23,368 nucleotides of DNA from Akkermansiaceae bacterium UBA1506. Lineage in GTDB: Bacteria; Verrucomicrobiota; Verrucomicrobiia; Verrucomicrobiales; DEV007. The stretch lies in NCBI GenBank assembly GCA_002323995.1, contig DCQY01000114.1, positions 1 to 23,368 of the forward strand, in the 5' to 3' direction. Under the pieces are notes generated by a model. That model did not search any database and was not told where the DNA came from. It worked only from the letters and a program-made list of their open reading frames with translations. Below, one piece after another: positions 15,233 to 22,355 of this stretch; the first letter of the stretch is position 1; each line of letters opens with the position of its first letter. The translations under genes and the position numbers were made by a program.

Positions 15233-17269
15233 ATGCGACAAATCCTGGTCACTTCTGCCCTGCCCTACGCCAACGGGCCAATTCATATCGGCCACTTGGT
15301 GGAGTATTTACAAACCGATATCTGGGTGCGTTTCCAGAAGATGAGGGGAAATCGCTGCGTTTATATCTGTGCGGATGACACTCACGGAACCGCGATTTCT
15401 ATCCGCGCTCAAAGAGAAGGGCGAAGCGAAGAAGCTCTCATCGCGGATATGAGCGAAGCCCATCAGCGAGACTTCGCAGGATTCGGCATTGAATTCGACA
15501 ACTACGGATCTACCAACAGCGAAGAAAGTCTCAAGTTCTGTCATGAAATCTGGCAATCCCTGCGTGAGGCCAATATGGTCGTAGAAAGGGACATCGATCA
15601 GCTGTTTGACGTCAGGAAGGGAGTCTTTCTAGCTGATCGATTTGTTCGCGGAACCTGCCCGGTTTGTGGCTCTAAAGACCAGCCCGGCGATAACTGCGAC
15701 AAGTGCAACGCTACCTATTCACCCGCCGAGCTAGTCAACCCTATCAGTACACTTTCAGGCACCACTCCTGAAATCCGGTCTGCCAAGCACCTCTTCGTGC
15801 AGATTGAAAAGCTGCATGACTTTCTCGCTGAATGGACCCAATCGGGCACCTTGCCACCTGAAAGCGCCAACTATCTCAAGAATTTCTTTCTCAACGAACC
15901 ACTCCGCGACTGGGACATTTCACGGCCCGGCCCCTACTTCGGCTTCGAGATTCCGGATTCTCCCGGCAACTACTGGTATGTCTGGTTCGATGCTCCGATT
16001 GGTTACATCGGCTCTACCCAGCAGTGGTGCGATGCCAACGGCGAGAAGATCGAAGACTGGTGGAAGAGTGAACAGACCGAGATTCACCATTTCATCGGTA
16101 AAGACATCCAGTATTTCCACACCCTCTTCTGGCCGGCTATGCTCAAGACGGCGGGGTTCTCCCTACCGACGAAAGTGCACATCCATGGCTTCCTCACCGT
16201 CGATGGCGAAAAGATGTCCAAGTCCCGGGGGACCCTTGTCGAGGCTTCCAAGTATCTCGAGCACCTCAACCCGAGCTACCTGCGCTATTACTACGCGACC
16301 AGGCTGTCCTCCAAGGTCGAAGATCTCGACCTTAATCCTGAGGAGTTCGTCTCCAAGATCAACAGCGACCTCGTCGGCAAGGTGGTTAACCTCGCCAGTC
16401 GTACGGCAAAGTTCATCAAGGATACCGGGCTCTCCGCTGAATACCCTGACGATGGCGGGCTCTTCGAAACCTTTGCCGGGCGCGGCAGCGAAATCGCCGA
16501 AGCCTACGAAACCGGTGACTTCAGCAAGGCGATGCGCATGATCATGGAACTAGCCGATCAGGCCAATCCTTTCGTCGAGAACAACGCTCCCTGGGAACTT
16601 CGAAAAGATCCTGAAAAAGCAAAAGAGCTGCAGGATGTCTGCACCGCAGCCCTCAACCTTTTCCGCACACTCGCCATCTACCTCTCTCCTGTCCTCCCCG
16701 ACCTCGCAGAGAAAGCCGGCGAACTGCTTGGTGAAGACCTAAACTCATGGGAACTCGCCCAGGCTCCGGTCACCGGACGCCCCATTGCGAAGTTCAAGCA
16801 TATGATGCAGCGCGTCGACCCAAATAAAATAGAAGCCATGATCGAAGAATCCAAGGAAGAGAACGAAGCCGAAGCCAACATCGCTCCAGCCGGCAGCTGG
16901 GACGATTCTGATGAAGCCATCAAGGCGGACCCGATCGCCGACGAGATCTCCATCGACGATTTCTTCAAGACTGACCTGCGCGTTGCCCGCATCGTAGCTG
17001 CCAACGAAGTGCCCGAAGCCCGCAAGCTGGTTCAGCTCACCTTGAGCCTGGGCGGAGACGAAACCCGCAACGTGTTTGCCGGAATCAAATCTGCCTACCA
17101 GCCCGAGGAGCTCGTCGGCCGCCTCGTGGTCATGGTTGCCAACCTCGCACCGCGCAAGATGAAGTTCGGACTCAGCGAGGGCATGATCGTTGCCAGTGGC
17201 CCAGGCGGGAAAGACATCTTCCTGCTCTCACCAGATGACGGTGCCGTGCCCGGCCAGCGCGTGGGCTGA
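15233..17269 (+). CDS. metG: Methionyl-tRNA synthetase with C-terminal tRNA-binding domain
   Basis: Class I aminoacyl-tRNA synthetase of 678 residues that attaches methionine to initiator and elongator tRNA-Met. The catalytic signatures HIGH (18-21) and KMSKS (327-331) are intact. A four-cysteine zinc knuckle (C142, C145, C155, C158) marks the zinc-containing E. coli-like form. The anticodon-binding helical domain follows, then an acidic linker (about 545-575). The C-terminal EMAPII/Trbp111-like tRNA-binding domain starts at ISIDDFFKTDLRVARI and runs to the end; it mediates dimerisation in homologues. The N-terminal MRQILVTSALPYANGPIHIGH fixes the start. There is no Shine-Dalgarno sequence, and a 10-bp inverted repeat sits just upstream. 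Codon third positions become markedly more G/C-rich after about 15870. Confidence 0.97.
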   Translation: MRQILVTSALPYANGPIHIGHLVEYLQTDIWVRFQKMRGNRCVYICADDTHGTAISIRAQREGRSEEALIADMSEAHQRDFAGFGIEFDNYGSTNSEESLKFCHEIWQSLREANMVVERDIDQLFDVRKGVFLADRFVRGTCPVCGSKDQPGDNCDKCNATYSPAELVNPISTLSGTTPEIRSAKHLFVQIEKLHDFLAEWTQSGTLPPESANYLKNFFLNEPLRDWDISRPGPYFGFEIPDSPGNYWYVWFDAPIGYIGSTQQWCDANGEKIEDWWKSEQTEIHHFIGKDIQYFHTLFWPAMLKTAGFSLPTKVHIHGFLTVDGEKMSKSRGTLVEASKYLEHLNPSYLRYYYATRLSSKVEDLDLNPEEFVSKINSDLVGKVVNLASRTAKFIKDTGLSAEYPDDGGLFETFAGRGSEIAEAYETGDFSKAMRMIMELADQANPFVENNAPWELRKDPEKAKELQDVCTAALNLFRTLAIYLSPVLPDLAEKAGELLGEDLNSWELAQAPVTGRPIAKFKHMMQRVDPNKIEAMIEESKEENEAEANIAPAGSWDDSDEAIKADPIADEISIDDFFKTDLRVARIVAANEVPEARKLVQLTLSLGGDETRNVFAGIKSAYQPEELVGRLVVMVANLAPRKMKFGLSEGMIVASGPGGKDIFLLSPDDGAVPGQRVG

Positions 17270-17406
17270 TTCGCAAACGGCTTTTACTCGACCATTTCGG
17301 GTTTCTATCACGGACCCGCTTCTGCGACTCCACCGGCTCTCAGGCCTGACGCAGGGGGAATTTCCGATCGAGAGAAGTTATTTCAGGCGACTCTCGGCCC
17401 CTAGCT

Positions 17407-17427
17407 TTCTGCCCTCTGCCTTCTGCC
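17407..17427 (+). repeat. Three tandem copies of a TTCTGCC heptamer
   Basis: TTCTGCC, CTCTGCC and TTCTGCC follow one another without gaps in the noncoding stretch between metG and the next gene. One base differs in the middle copy. It is a short direct repeat of the kind that expands by slippage. Confidence 0.6.
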
Positions 17428-17492
17428 GCACAATCTGTGTCGGATGACGTTTTGGGTTTTCCTCGCGTCATTCGGGGCGATAATGTGGTCAC

Positions 17493-18521
17493 GTGAGTTT
17501 TCAGCTAAAGAAGAAAAAGTTCTACCCAGTGACCTCGGGACTTTCAGACTATCTGGATAGTTTTCAGCGCTCTTTTGACATTCCCGTTGTTTACGAAGAG
17601 CTCCATCGCTTTTCTCAGATGTTCCCTCTCTTTGACAGGGAGGGAAAGGACACTTTGTGGAAAACGGTCCACTACGAGCCGTCTATCCGCGAAGAACTAA
17701 ACCAAAAGCTGATTCGCATATACTCACTGATCAAAACCAACGACATCCGTGTTGGAGATCACCTCGTCATGGAAAGGGTTGATTTCTGTGACTTTGGAAA
17801 CTCGCGCCCATTTCGAGTCCGCATCGTCAATCAGTACAATGACAACTACGATCATTTCTACGTTAAGATTGCTGATGCGTCTCGGATCTACGGTCTGGAA
17901 TTAGAGCACATTCTCTCCCCCAACCGAATTAACTATCTAGTCAACGGCGACACCCTCATTGAAGAGCATATCGCCGGAGTTCCAGGAGATGTTTTCTGTC
18001 AGGACTATTTTGACCGCGATGAAACAAATCTAACTCGTGTTGCTAAGGAGTTCATAAAATTCAATGAACGCTCCTTCATAAGGTTGCTCGGCGATATGCG
18101 CAGTTACAACTACGTCGTTGACATCACCCCTGATTTTGAGGATGCGCAGTACCGCGTTCGAGCAATCGATTTCGATCAGCAAAGCTATGAGGGACACAAG
18201 GAGATGTATCTCCCTCAGTTCTTTCTTGAGAACGCCCTTGTGGTCGAACTTTGCACCAAACGAATCAATTTCCAGACGCGACGTCAATACCAGGATGAGG
18301 AACGCACCCTGATTCGCCGTCGCTGTCAGTTGGCAAGAGGTCGCCTTGCTGCTTTCTGGGAGGCCATGTGCGATGTAGAAATCGCACCTGAGGAGCACGT
18401 CTTGCAACTTCGTGGTGATTTGAATCAGTATCATGAATCCGAAGCATTTTCAGAATGCGAAACCATGGGCCAACTCGTACGCAAAAATGTTGAGGTCACC
18501 CTCGCCAAGACCAACTCCTGA
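17493..18521 (+). CDS. Unfamiliar protein with kinase/aminoglycoside-phosphotransferase-like motif pattern
   Basis: I do not recognise this 342-residue soluble protein as a named family. Several blocks line up in order with the protein-kinase/APH fold: FYVKI with K125 (ATP-binding lysine position), E136 or E138 in GLELEH (helix-C glutamate position), and IEEHIAGVPGD (156-166, hinge-like). These are followed by LLGDMRSYNYVVD with D201 and N206 spaced exactly as in the APH GDLHxxN loop, then RAIDFDQ with D226 (metal-binding DF position). The usual histidine before GD is absent. The rest is charged and helical, with no membrane segment. The GTG start has no well-spaced Shine-Dalgarno sequence. 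It lies 26 nt before a phospholipid-methyltransferase-like gene and may be cotranscribed. Kinase activity is an inference; it could be a pseudokinase. Confidence 0.7.
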   Translation: MSFQLKKKKFYPVTSGLSDYLDSFQRSFDIPVVYEELHRFSQMFPLFDREGKDTLWKTVHYEPSIREELNQKLIRIYSLIKTNDIRVGDHLVMERVDFCDFGNSRPFRVRIVNQYNDNYDHFYVKIADASRIYGLELEHILSPNRINYLVNGDTLIEEHIAGVPGDVFCQDYFDRDETNLTRVAKEFIKFNERSFIRLLGDMRSYNYVVDITPDFEDAQYRVRAIDFDQQSYEGHKEMYLPQFFLENALVVELCTKRINFQTRRQYQDEERTLIRRRCQLARGRLAAFWEAMCDVEIAPEEHVLQLRGDLNQYHESEAFSECETMGQLVRKNVEVTLAKTNS

Positions 18522-18547
18522 AGCTCCAATTTGCGACGTATCACTAA

Positions 18548-19126
18548 ATGCCTGAACAAATCCATTTTTTGAGAGCTCTTCTTCGCAACCATGGTCGCGT
18601 GGGCTCAGTCGCACCAAGTTCGGAAGAGCTCGCTGCGATCATGGTGGAGTGGCTCAACTGGGAGAAGTTGGAAACAGTGGTAGAATATGGGCCGGGAACC
18701 GGTGTCTTCACCGAGGCCATATCAAAGCGACTCCTACCAAACACTCACTTTTTCGCAATAGAGCGTGACCCTCATCTGGCGTCGCTAACTCGCAAACGCT
18801 GCCCAGAAATCAGGGTCATCGAGGACTGTGCCAGCCAGGTGCGTCAACTCTGTCACAAGGCTGGAATTAAAAAAATCGATGCCATCCTCTGCGGGCTCCC
18901 TTGGGCAGCTTTTTCACCGGAACTTCAAGACCAACTGCTTCATGCCATGTTTGAAGTGCTTCCTCCCGGCGGGAAATTCGCAACATTCGCCTATTGGCAG
19001 GGCCTCGCGCTTCCGTCCGGCCAGCGGTTCAGACGCCTCCTTTACGAAAACTTCGCCGTTGTAGAACAGAGTCGAACCGCCTGGCGGAATCTCCCGCCGG
19101 CATTTGTCTACCAGTGTGAGCGCTGA
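18548..19126 (+). CDS. SAM-dependent methyltransferase, phospholipid N-methyltransferase-like (PmtA type)
   Basis: A 192-residue class I methyltransferase. The N-terminal FLRALLRNHGRVGSVAPSS resembles the membrane-binding start of PmtA-like enzymes (COG3963). The SAM-binding loop is EYGPGTG (46-52), followed by acidic IERD (71-74), GLPWAAF (116-122) and the C-terminal NLPPAFVY (181-188), which is also seen in that family. Such enzymes methylate phosphatidylethanolamine toward phosphatidylcholine at the inner membrane; some relatives act on ornithine lipids. The resemblance to rRNA adenine dimethylases (KsgA) is only in the SAM fold. It follows the kinase-like gene by 26 nt and ends 2 nt from the convergent isomerase-like gene. 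Confidence 0.8.
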   Translation: MPEQIHFLRALLRNHGRVGSVAPSSEELAAIMVEWLNWEKLETVVEYGPGTGVFTEAISKRLLPNTHFFAIERDPHLASLTRKRCPEIRVIEDCASQVRQLCHKAGIKKIDAILCGLPWAAFSPELQDQLLHAMFEVLPPGGKFATFAYWQGLALPSGQRFRRLLYENFAVVEQSRTAWRNLPPAFVYQCER

Positions 19127-19128
19127 AT

Positions 19129-20103
19129 TTAACCCGCCACGGAAGCGACGGCTTTTCTCATCTTATCGAGCCCCACCTTGGCGCACTCCTCTGCCGGCAT
19201 TCCCCAATAAGTCTTATTAAAAAGTTCAAGAGACAAAGCAGGATAGGCTCCCACGGCCACAAAATTCTGCAGGATCTGTCTTAATGGTGCGACACCATCT
19301 CCCGGAAAGACACGATCAGAATCTTTGATCGCCTCGCGGGTTGGAACTGCCGGGTAATCATTCATATGATAACTTTGAAGTGCCTGTGGTCCCATGAGCA
19401 GAATCGACTCAAATGACGAACCTCCCTTATAGGTATGATAGACGTCACCTAAAAAACAGGCTTTCGGGTGACCGGCTTTAATTGCGATGTAAAGCGCTTT
19501 TTCAACGCTGCCAATAGTTGCGTTGCCTCCCCACATTTCGATCTGAGGGACTACTCCCATCTCTTCTCCAAGCTCAAGTAAAGCGCGGTATCGCTCCGCA
19601 GCAACATCCACATCAACACTCTCTCCCCGCGGCACACCTGCCGGTGGGGCAGCAATACGTAGTCCTCCCAATTGTGCAATGGTATCCATGTCTCGCTTGG
19701 CTTCCTCAAGCCCCTCAGCTCGAACGCTAGGATCATCGACGATCCACTTGGCAAAACCGATAGCACTTTCAACCGTCAGGCCATGATCATCGATGCGTTT
19801 CTTTAGGTCTTTCAAAGTCCCACCTGACGCGACGTATTCATTGATGCGACGAAACCAAGGTTCGATGCCATCGTAGCCTGCATTTCCAGCTACTTCAATT
19901 TCCTCAGCCGCATCAAGTTCCTGACCACGGATCGTCGACATGTTGAGGCAGAATTTGAAAGTCGGATCCGACTTATGATCATCTGCCGCGGCATTACCCG
20001 CCCCAAGAGCTAAGCCACTAGCCAAAAGCCCACTTCCCATAAGGAAATCACGACGGTCGGCATGAATCAGCGAATCGTTAGCGGAATCTTTAGTTCGGTT
20101 CAT
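19129..20103 (-). CDS. Tat-exported sugar phosphate isomerase/epimerase-like TIM-barrel protein
   Basis: A 324-residue protein. Its N-terminus has a twin-arginine signal (DRRDFLMGS, R17-R18) followed by a glycine/alanine-rich hydrophobic stretch ending near AAADD, so it should fold in the cytoplasm and be exported by Tat. The rest is a xylose-isomerase-like TIM barrel (AP endonuclease 2 superfamily). Candidate metal ligands are E189 (IEMWG), D220 and H223 (GDVYHTY), H246 (YHMND) and E293 (LELFN), so a divalent-metal site is likely. The substrate is unknown; relatives include sugar isomerases and epimerases. It is convergent with the methyltransferase gene (2-nt gap) and divergent from the sigma factor gene. 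Confidence 0.85.
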   Translation of the reverse strand: MNRTKDSANDSLIHADRRDFLMGSGLLASGLALGAGNAAADDHKSDPTFKFCLNMSTIRGQELDAAEEIEVAGNAGYDGIEPWFRRINEYVASGGTLKDLKKRIDDHGLTVESAIGFAKWIVDDPSVRAEGLEEAKRDMDTIAQLGGLRIAAPPAGVPRGESVDVDVAAERYRALLELGEEMGVVPQIEMWGGNATIGSVEKALYIAIKAGHPKACFLGDVYHTYKGGSSFESILLMGPQALQSYHMNDYPAVPTREAIKDSDRVFPGDGVAPLRQILQNFVAVGAYPALSLELFNKTYWGMPAEECAKVGLDKMRKAVASVAG

Positions 20104-20232
20104 GAGAATGTTTTGCCATGTCCGCCTTTTTGAATCAACCGTCTTCCCATCACATGATTCGGGTTTCTCCCGCGGAAGTGCCTAAATCGCCTTACCCGCT
20201 GAATGGGTGCTAAGATTTTACCTCGCAGCGCC

Positions 20233-20250
20233 GTCCCTATAAATAGGGAC
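20233..20250. promoter_or_regulatory. 18-bp palindrome in the divergent promoter region
   Basis: GTCCCTAT-AA-ATAGGGAC is a perfect 8-bp inverted repeat with a two-base centre, as expected for a dimeric repressor or activator site. It lies between the isomerase-like gene (minus) and the sigma factor gene (plus). It contains TATAAA, which could be a -10 element paired with TTTTAC 16 bp upstream (20216-20221). If so, a bound protein would block sigma factor transcription. Confidence 0.5.
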
Positions 20251-20353
20251 ACAGGAACCTAAACAGGTGTGCCCTGCGTAACTTACTTGAGCCGTGGTTT
20301 CCAGACCAAAGTGTTTTCACGCTTCAATACTCTTGACCTCGAAACTTTATCGA

Positions 20354-20989
20354 ATGCAGACCGCTTTCACAGAGACTGCTACCCCCCTAATTTTTGCGGA
20401 CGGCAAAAAACGGCACCGCATCGATCCCGACGCGGATCTGGTTCAGCGCGCCCAACGTGGGGACACCACCGCCTTCGATGATCTGGTCAAAAAGTATACC
20501 CCCAAGCTTTACGGCCTAGTTTATCACATGACCTCAAACCACGAGGACACCAATGATATTCTTCAAGACGTCTTTGCTAAGGCATACCGAGCCTTAAAAA
20601 AATTTCGTGGGAAATCGACATTTTACACCTGGGTCTACTCAATCGCTACCAACATGACCCTGAACGCTCTCAAAAAGAGAAATCGCAGGCGCACCATGAG
20701 CCTCAATGATGTCGATCTCGCCATTGAGAAAGATAAAGATTTTATTGAGGCCACCTCCAAATCGGACCCCGTCCGCGAAGCAAATATCTCAGAATTACAG
20801 GAAAGATTGAACATAGCGATGCAGGAATTGTCAGAATCTCATCGAATGGTAGTGACAATGTTTGACATCCAAGGTATGCCTCATGCGGAAATTTCAAAGA
20901 TCTTGGGAGTTTCCGAAGGAACAGTCAGATCGCGACTCTTTTACGCGCACCAACTTTTGCAAACATCGCTAGAAGATTTTAGAAAGTAG
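20354..20989 (+). CDS. ECF-type RNA polymerase sigma factor (sigma-70 family, RpoE-like)
   Basis: A 211-residue sigma factor with only domains 2 and 4. Sigma2 spans about 40-112: FDDLVKKYTPKLYGLVYHM, then NDILQDVFAKAY (polymerase binding), then FYTWVYSIATNMTLNALKKR (-10 recognition). Sigma4 spans about 150-205 and ends in the helix-turn-helix HAEISKILGVSEGTVRSRL. This is the RpoE-like ECF architecture. I chose the ATG at 20354; a GTG at 20294 in frame would add 20 residues of unconvincing sequence. Neither start has a Shine-Dalgarno sequence. The next gene encodes a small membrane protein that is the probable anti-sigma factor. An 18-bp palindrome lies 104 nt upstream of the start. Confidence 0.93.
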   Translation: MQTAFTETATPLIFADGKKRHRIDPDADLVQRAQRGDTTAFDDLVKKYTPKLYGLVYHMTSNHEDTNDILQDVFAKAYRALKKFRGKSTFYTWVYSIATNMTLNALKKRNRRRTMSLNDVDLAIEKDKDFIEATSKSDPVREANISELQERLNIAMQELSESHRMVVTMFDIQGMPHAEISKILGVSEGTVRSRLFYAHQLLQTSLEDFRK

Positions 20990-21065
20990 TGGCATGCATG
21001 TGGCAAATAGCCTCCAATTAACATTGCCTCAGCCAACCCGAAAGTCTTAACGTTCTTGGTAGTTG

Positions 21066-21521
21066 ATGAAAGGATCCGATGACATCAATAAATTGCTGAG
21101 GCTCAAACGCTACGAGTCTCCCGGGGAAGATTACTTTGACTCCTTTCTCGACGACTTTAAAGACCGACAGCGTTCTGAATACCCAAACCGTTCTTCTTAC
21201 TCGGATCTTGCAGAGAGGCTGACAGCTTGGTTCGGCGAGCAGGGAAGCGTATGGTGGGCCGTGCCAGCTGGCGCTGCCGCTGCCGTAATCGGCGTCGGGC
21301 TTTTAGTTACTGCAGCCCCACGAGAAGCTGGACCAGATTCACGTTCTCTCGTAATCACCCCTGAGAGGCCCAACAGCGAGGACGTATCAGAAAATTTCGA
21401 GATCACTCTCCCGCAACTGGACACAGAAGTGCCTTCTTTCCATCCTGAAGTTCAAACCCCCAATAAGGGGATCGATAAAACCCCGTCAGGTCTTCTACCT
21501 ACAAATTATCGGCAGCTTTGA
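21066..21521 (+). CDS. Probable membrane anti-sigma factor partner of the ECF sigma factor
   Basis: A 151-residue protein. The cytoplasmic N-terminus (LLRLKRYESPGEDYFDSFL, about 10-28) is followed by a helical charged stretch, a single membrane helix (about 62-84, VWWAVPAGAAAAVIGVGLLV) and a low-complexity acidic/proline-rich outer tail. The position 76 nt after the sigma gene and the one-helix topology suggest an anti-sigma factor holding sigma at the membrane. It lacks the zinc-binding HxxxCxxC motif of classic ZAS anti-sigmas, so it would belong to another class. I recall similar LKRYE-type proteins beside sigma factors in Verrucomicrobiota. The ATG at 21066 was chosen over a TTG at 21063. 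Confidence 0.65.
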   Translation: MKGSDDINKLLRLKRYESPGEDYFDSFLDDFKDRQRSEYPNRSSYSDLAERLTAWFGEQGSVWWAVPAGAAAAVIGVGLLVTAAPREAGPDSRSLVITPERPNSEDVSENFEITLPQLDTEVPSFHPEVQTPNKGIDKTPSGLLPTNYRQL

Positions 21522-21592
21522 TCACGTTGCCTACCTTTGTCCGATTCCAGGTTCGAAAAGTCATCCTCGACCTCTAAAGGTTTAAAAGAAAT

Positions 21593-21622
21593 AGCCCTCC
21601 CGAGGAGTCGGCTCTGTATTTT
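21593..21622 (+). terminator. Bidirectional terminator-like hairpin between sigma operon and recR
   Basis: AGCC-CTCC, loop CGA, GGAG, a TC bulge and GGCT form an 8-bp bulged stem. On the plus strand it is followed by CTGTATTTT. On the minus strand it is followed by ATTTCTTTT. It can therefore end both the sigma/anti-sigma transcript and the convergent recR transcript. Confidence 0.5.
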
Positions 21623-21709
21623 ACAATCGGTCCTCCACTTCATTAGCGATTGAGGTGAAGCCTAGATTGCCCGCTGCAGCGAGTCATGGAGGCAGAATAA
21701 GAATGAAGG

Positions 21710-22321
21710 CTAAAGACTTACCCTTCCTTGTAGCGCCCTCATCAAGGTGAGTTCATCTGCCGACTCCAACCCGCCCCCTGCCGGAATACCCTGTGCCAAT
21801 TTCGAGACCCGAATCTCGCTGAAATCGGCCAGCACCTCAGCAAGGTAATTGCCTGTGGCTTCCCCCTCAACATCAGAACTTAGCGCGAGTATGACCTCGG
21901 TGAAACTCCCCGCTCCAAGTCGCTCCAAAAGTTCACGAATCCTCAAGTCTTCCGGACCCACATTGTCCAGAGGAGAGATTTTTCCGCGTAAAGTATGGTA
22001 TTGGCCCCGATAAGCGCCGGAGCGTTCTAAAGGAAGTATATCCGTTGGCTGTTCCACCACACAAAGTGCGGCCGAATCGCGCTGAACCGAATCGCAGATC
22101 GCACAGCCCTTCTCTTCGGTCGCAAAAAAACCGCACCTACAGCACTCGAAAACAGTCTCACCGGCAACACGAACCACATCGGAAAACAGAGCCGTGGTTC
22201 CGTTTTCCTGCTGCATCATCCATACCGCAACACGCTCCGCACTCTTTGGCCCAATACCGGGAAGCTGTTTAAGATGCACGATCAAATCCTTGACCGGCTC
22301 GGGATAGTCGACCTGTGCCAT
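21710..22321 (-). CDS. recR: Recombination mediator protein RecR
   Basis: A 203-residue protein of normal length for RecR, which works with RecO (and RecF) to load RecA onto SSB-coated gaps. The N-terminal helix-hairpin-helix is LKQLPGIGPKSAERVA (17-32). The zinc-finger cysteines are C60, C63, C73 and C76. The Toprim domain starts at ALCVVEQPTD, and the conserved RGQYHTLRGKISPLDNVGP block follows. The C-terminal IRVSKLAQGIPAGGGLESAD is also diagnostic. It starts 34 nt after the stop of the cyclase-like gene on the same strand, so the two may be cotranscribed. Confidence 0.97.
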   Translation of the reverse strand: MAQVDYPEPVKDLIVHLKQLPGIGPKSAERVAVWMMQQENGTTALFSDVVRVAGETVFECCRCGFFATEEKGCAICDSVQRDSAALCVVEQPTDILPLERSGAYRGQYHTLRGKISPLDNVGPEDLRIRELLERLGAGSFTEVILALSSDVEGEATGNYLAEVLADFSEIRVSKLAQGIPAGGGLESADELTLMRALQGRVSL

Positions 22322-22355
22322 AACGCTGCTTCAACTCATAAACCCATCACGATGG

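Noticed and set aside
15804..16541. Long 245-codon open frame inside metG
   Set aside because: It is a second plus-strand frame held open by the strong third-position G/C bias of metG. Its Arg/Ser/Pro-rich translation is typical of a shadow.
17298..17318. CGGGT/ACCCG hairpin about 30 nt after metG
   Set aside because: The stem is only 5 bp with an 11-nt loop and no T tract, too weak to call a terminator.
17444..17471. ATGACG/CGTCAT inverted repeat upstream of the kinase-like gene
   Set aside because: Six-base arms with a 16-base spacer are expected by chance at this scale; there is no supporting promoter pattern.
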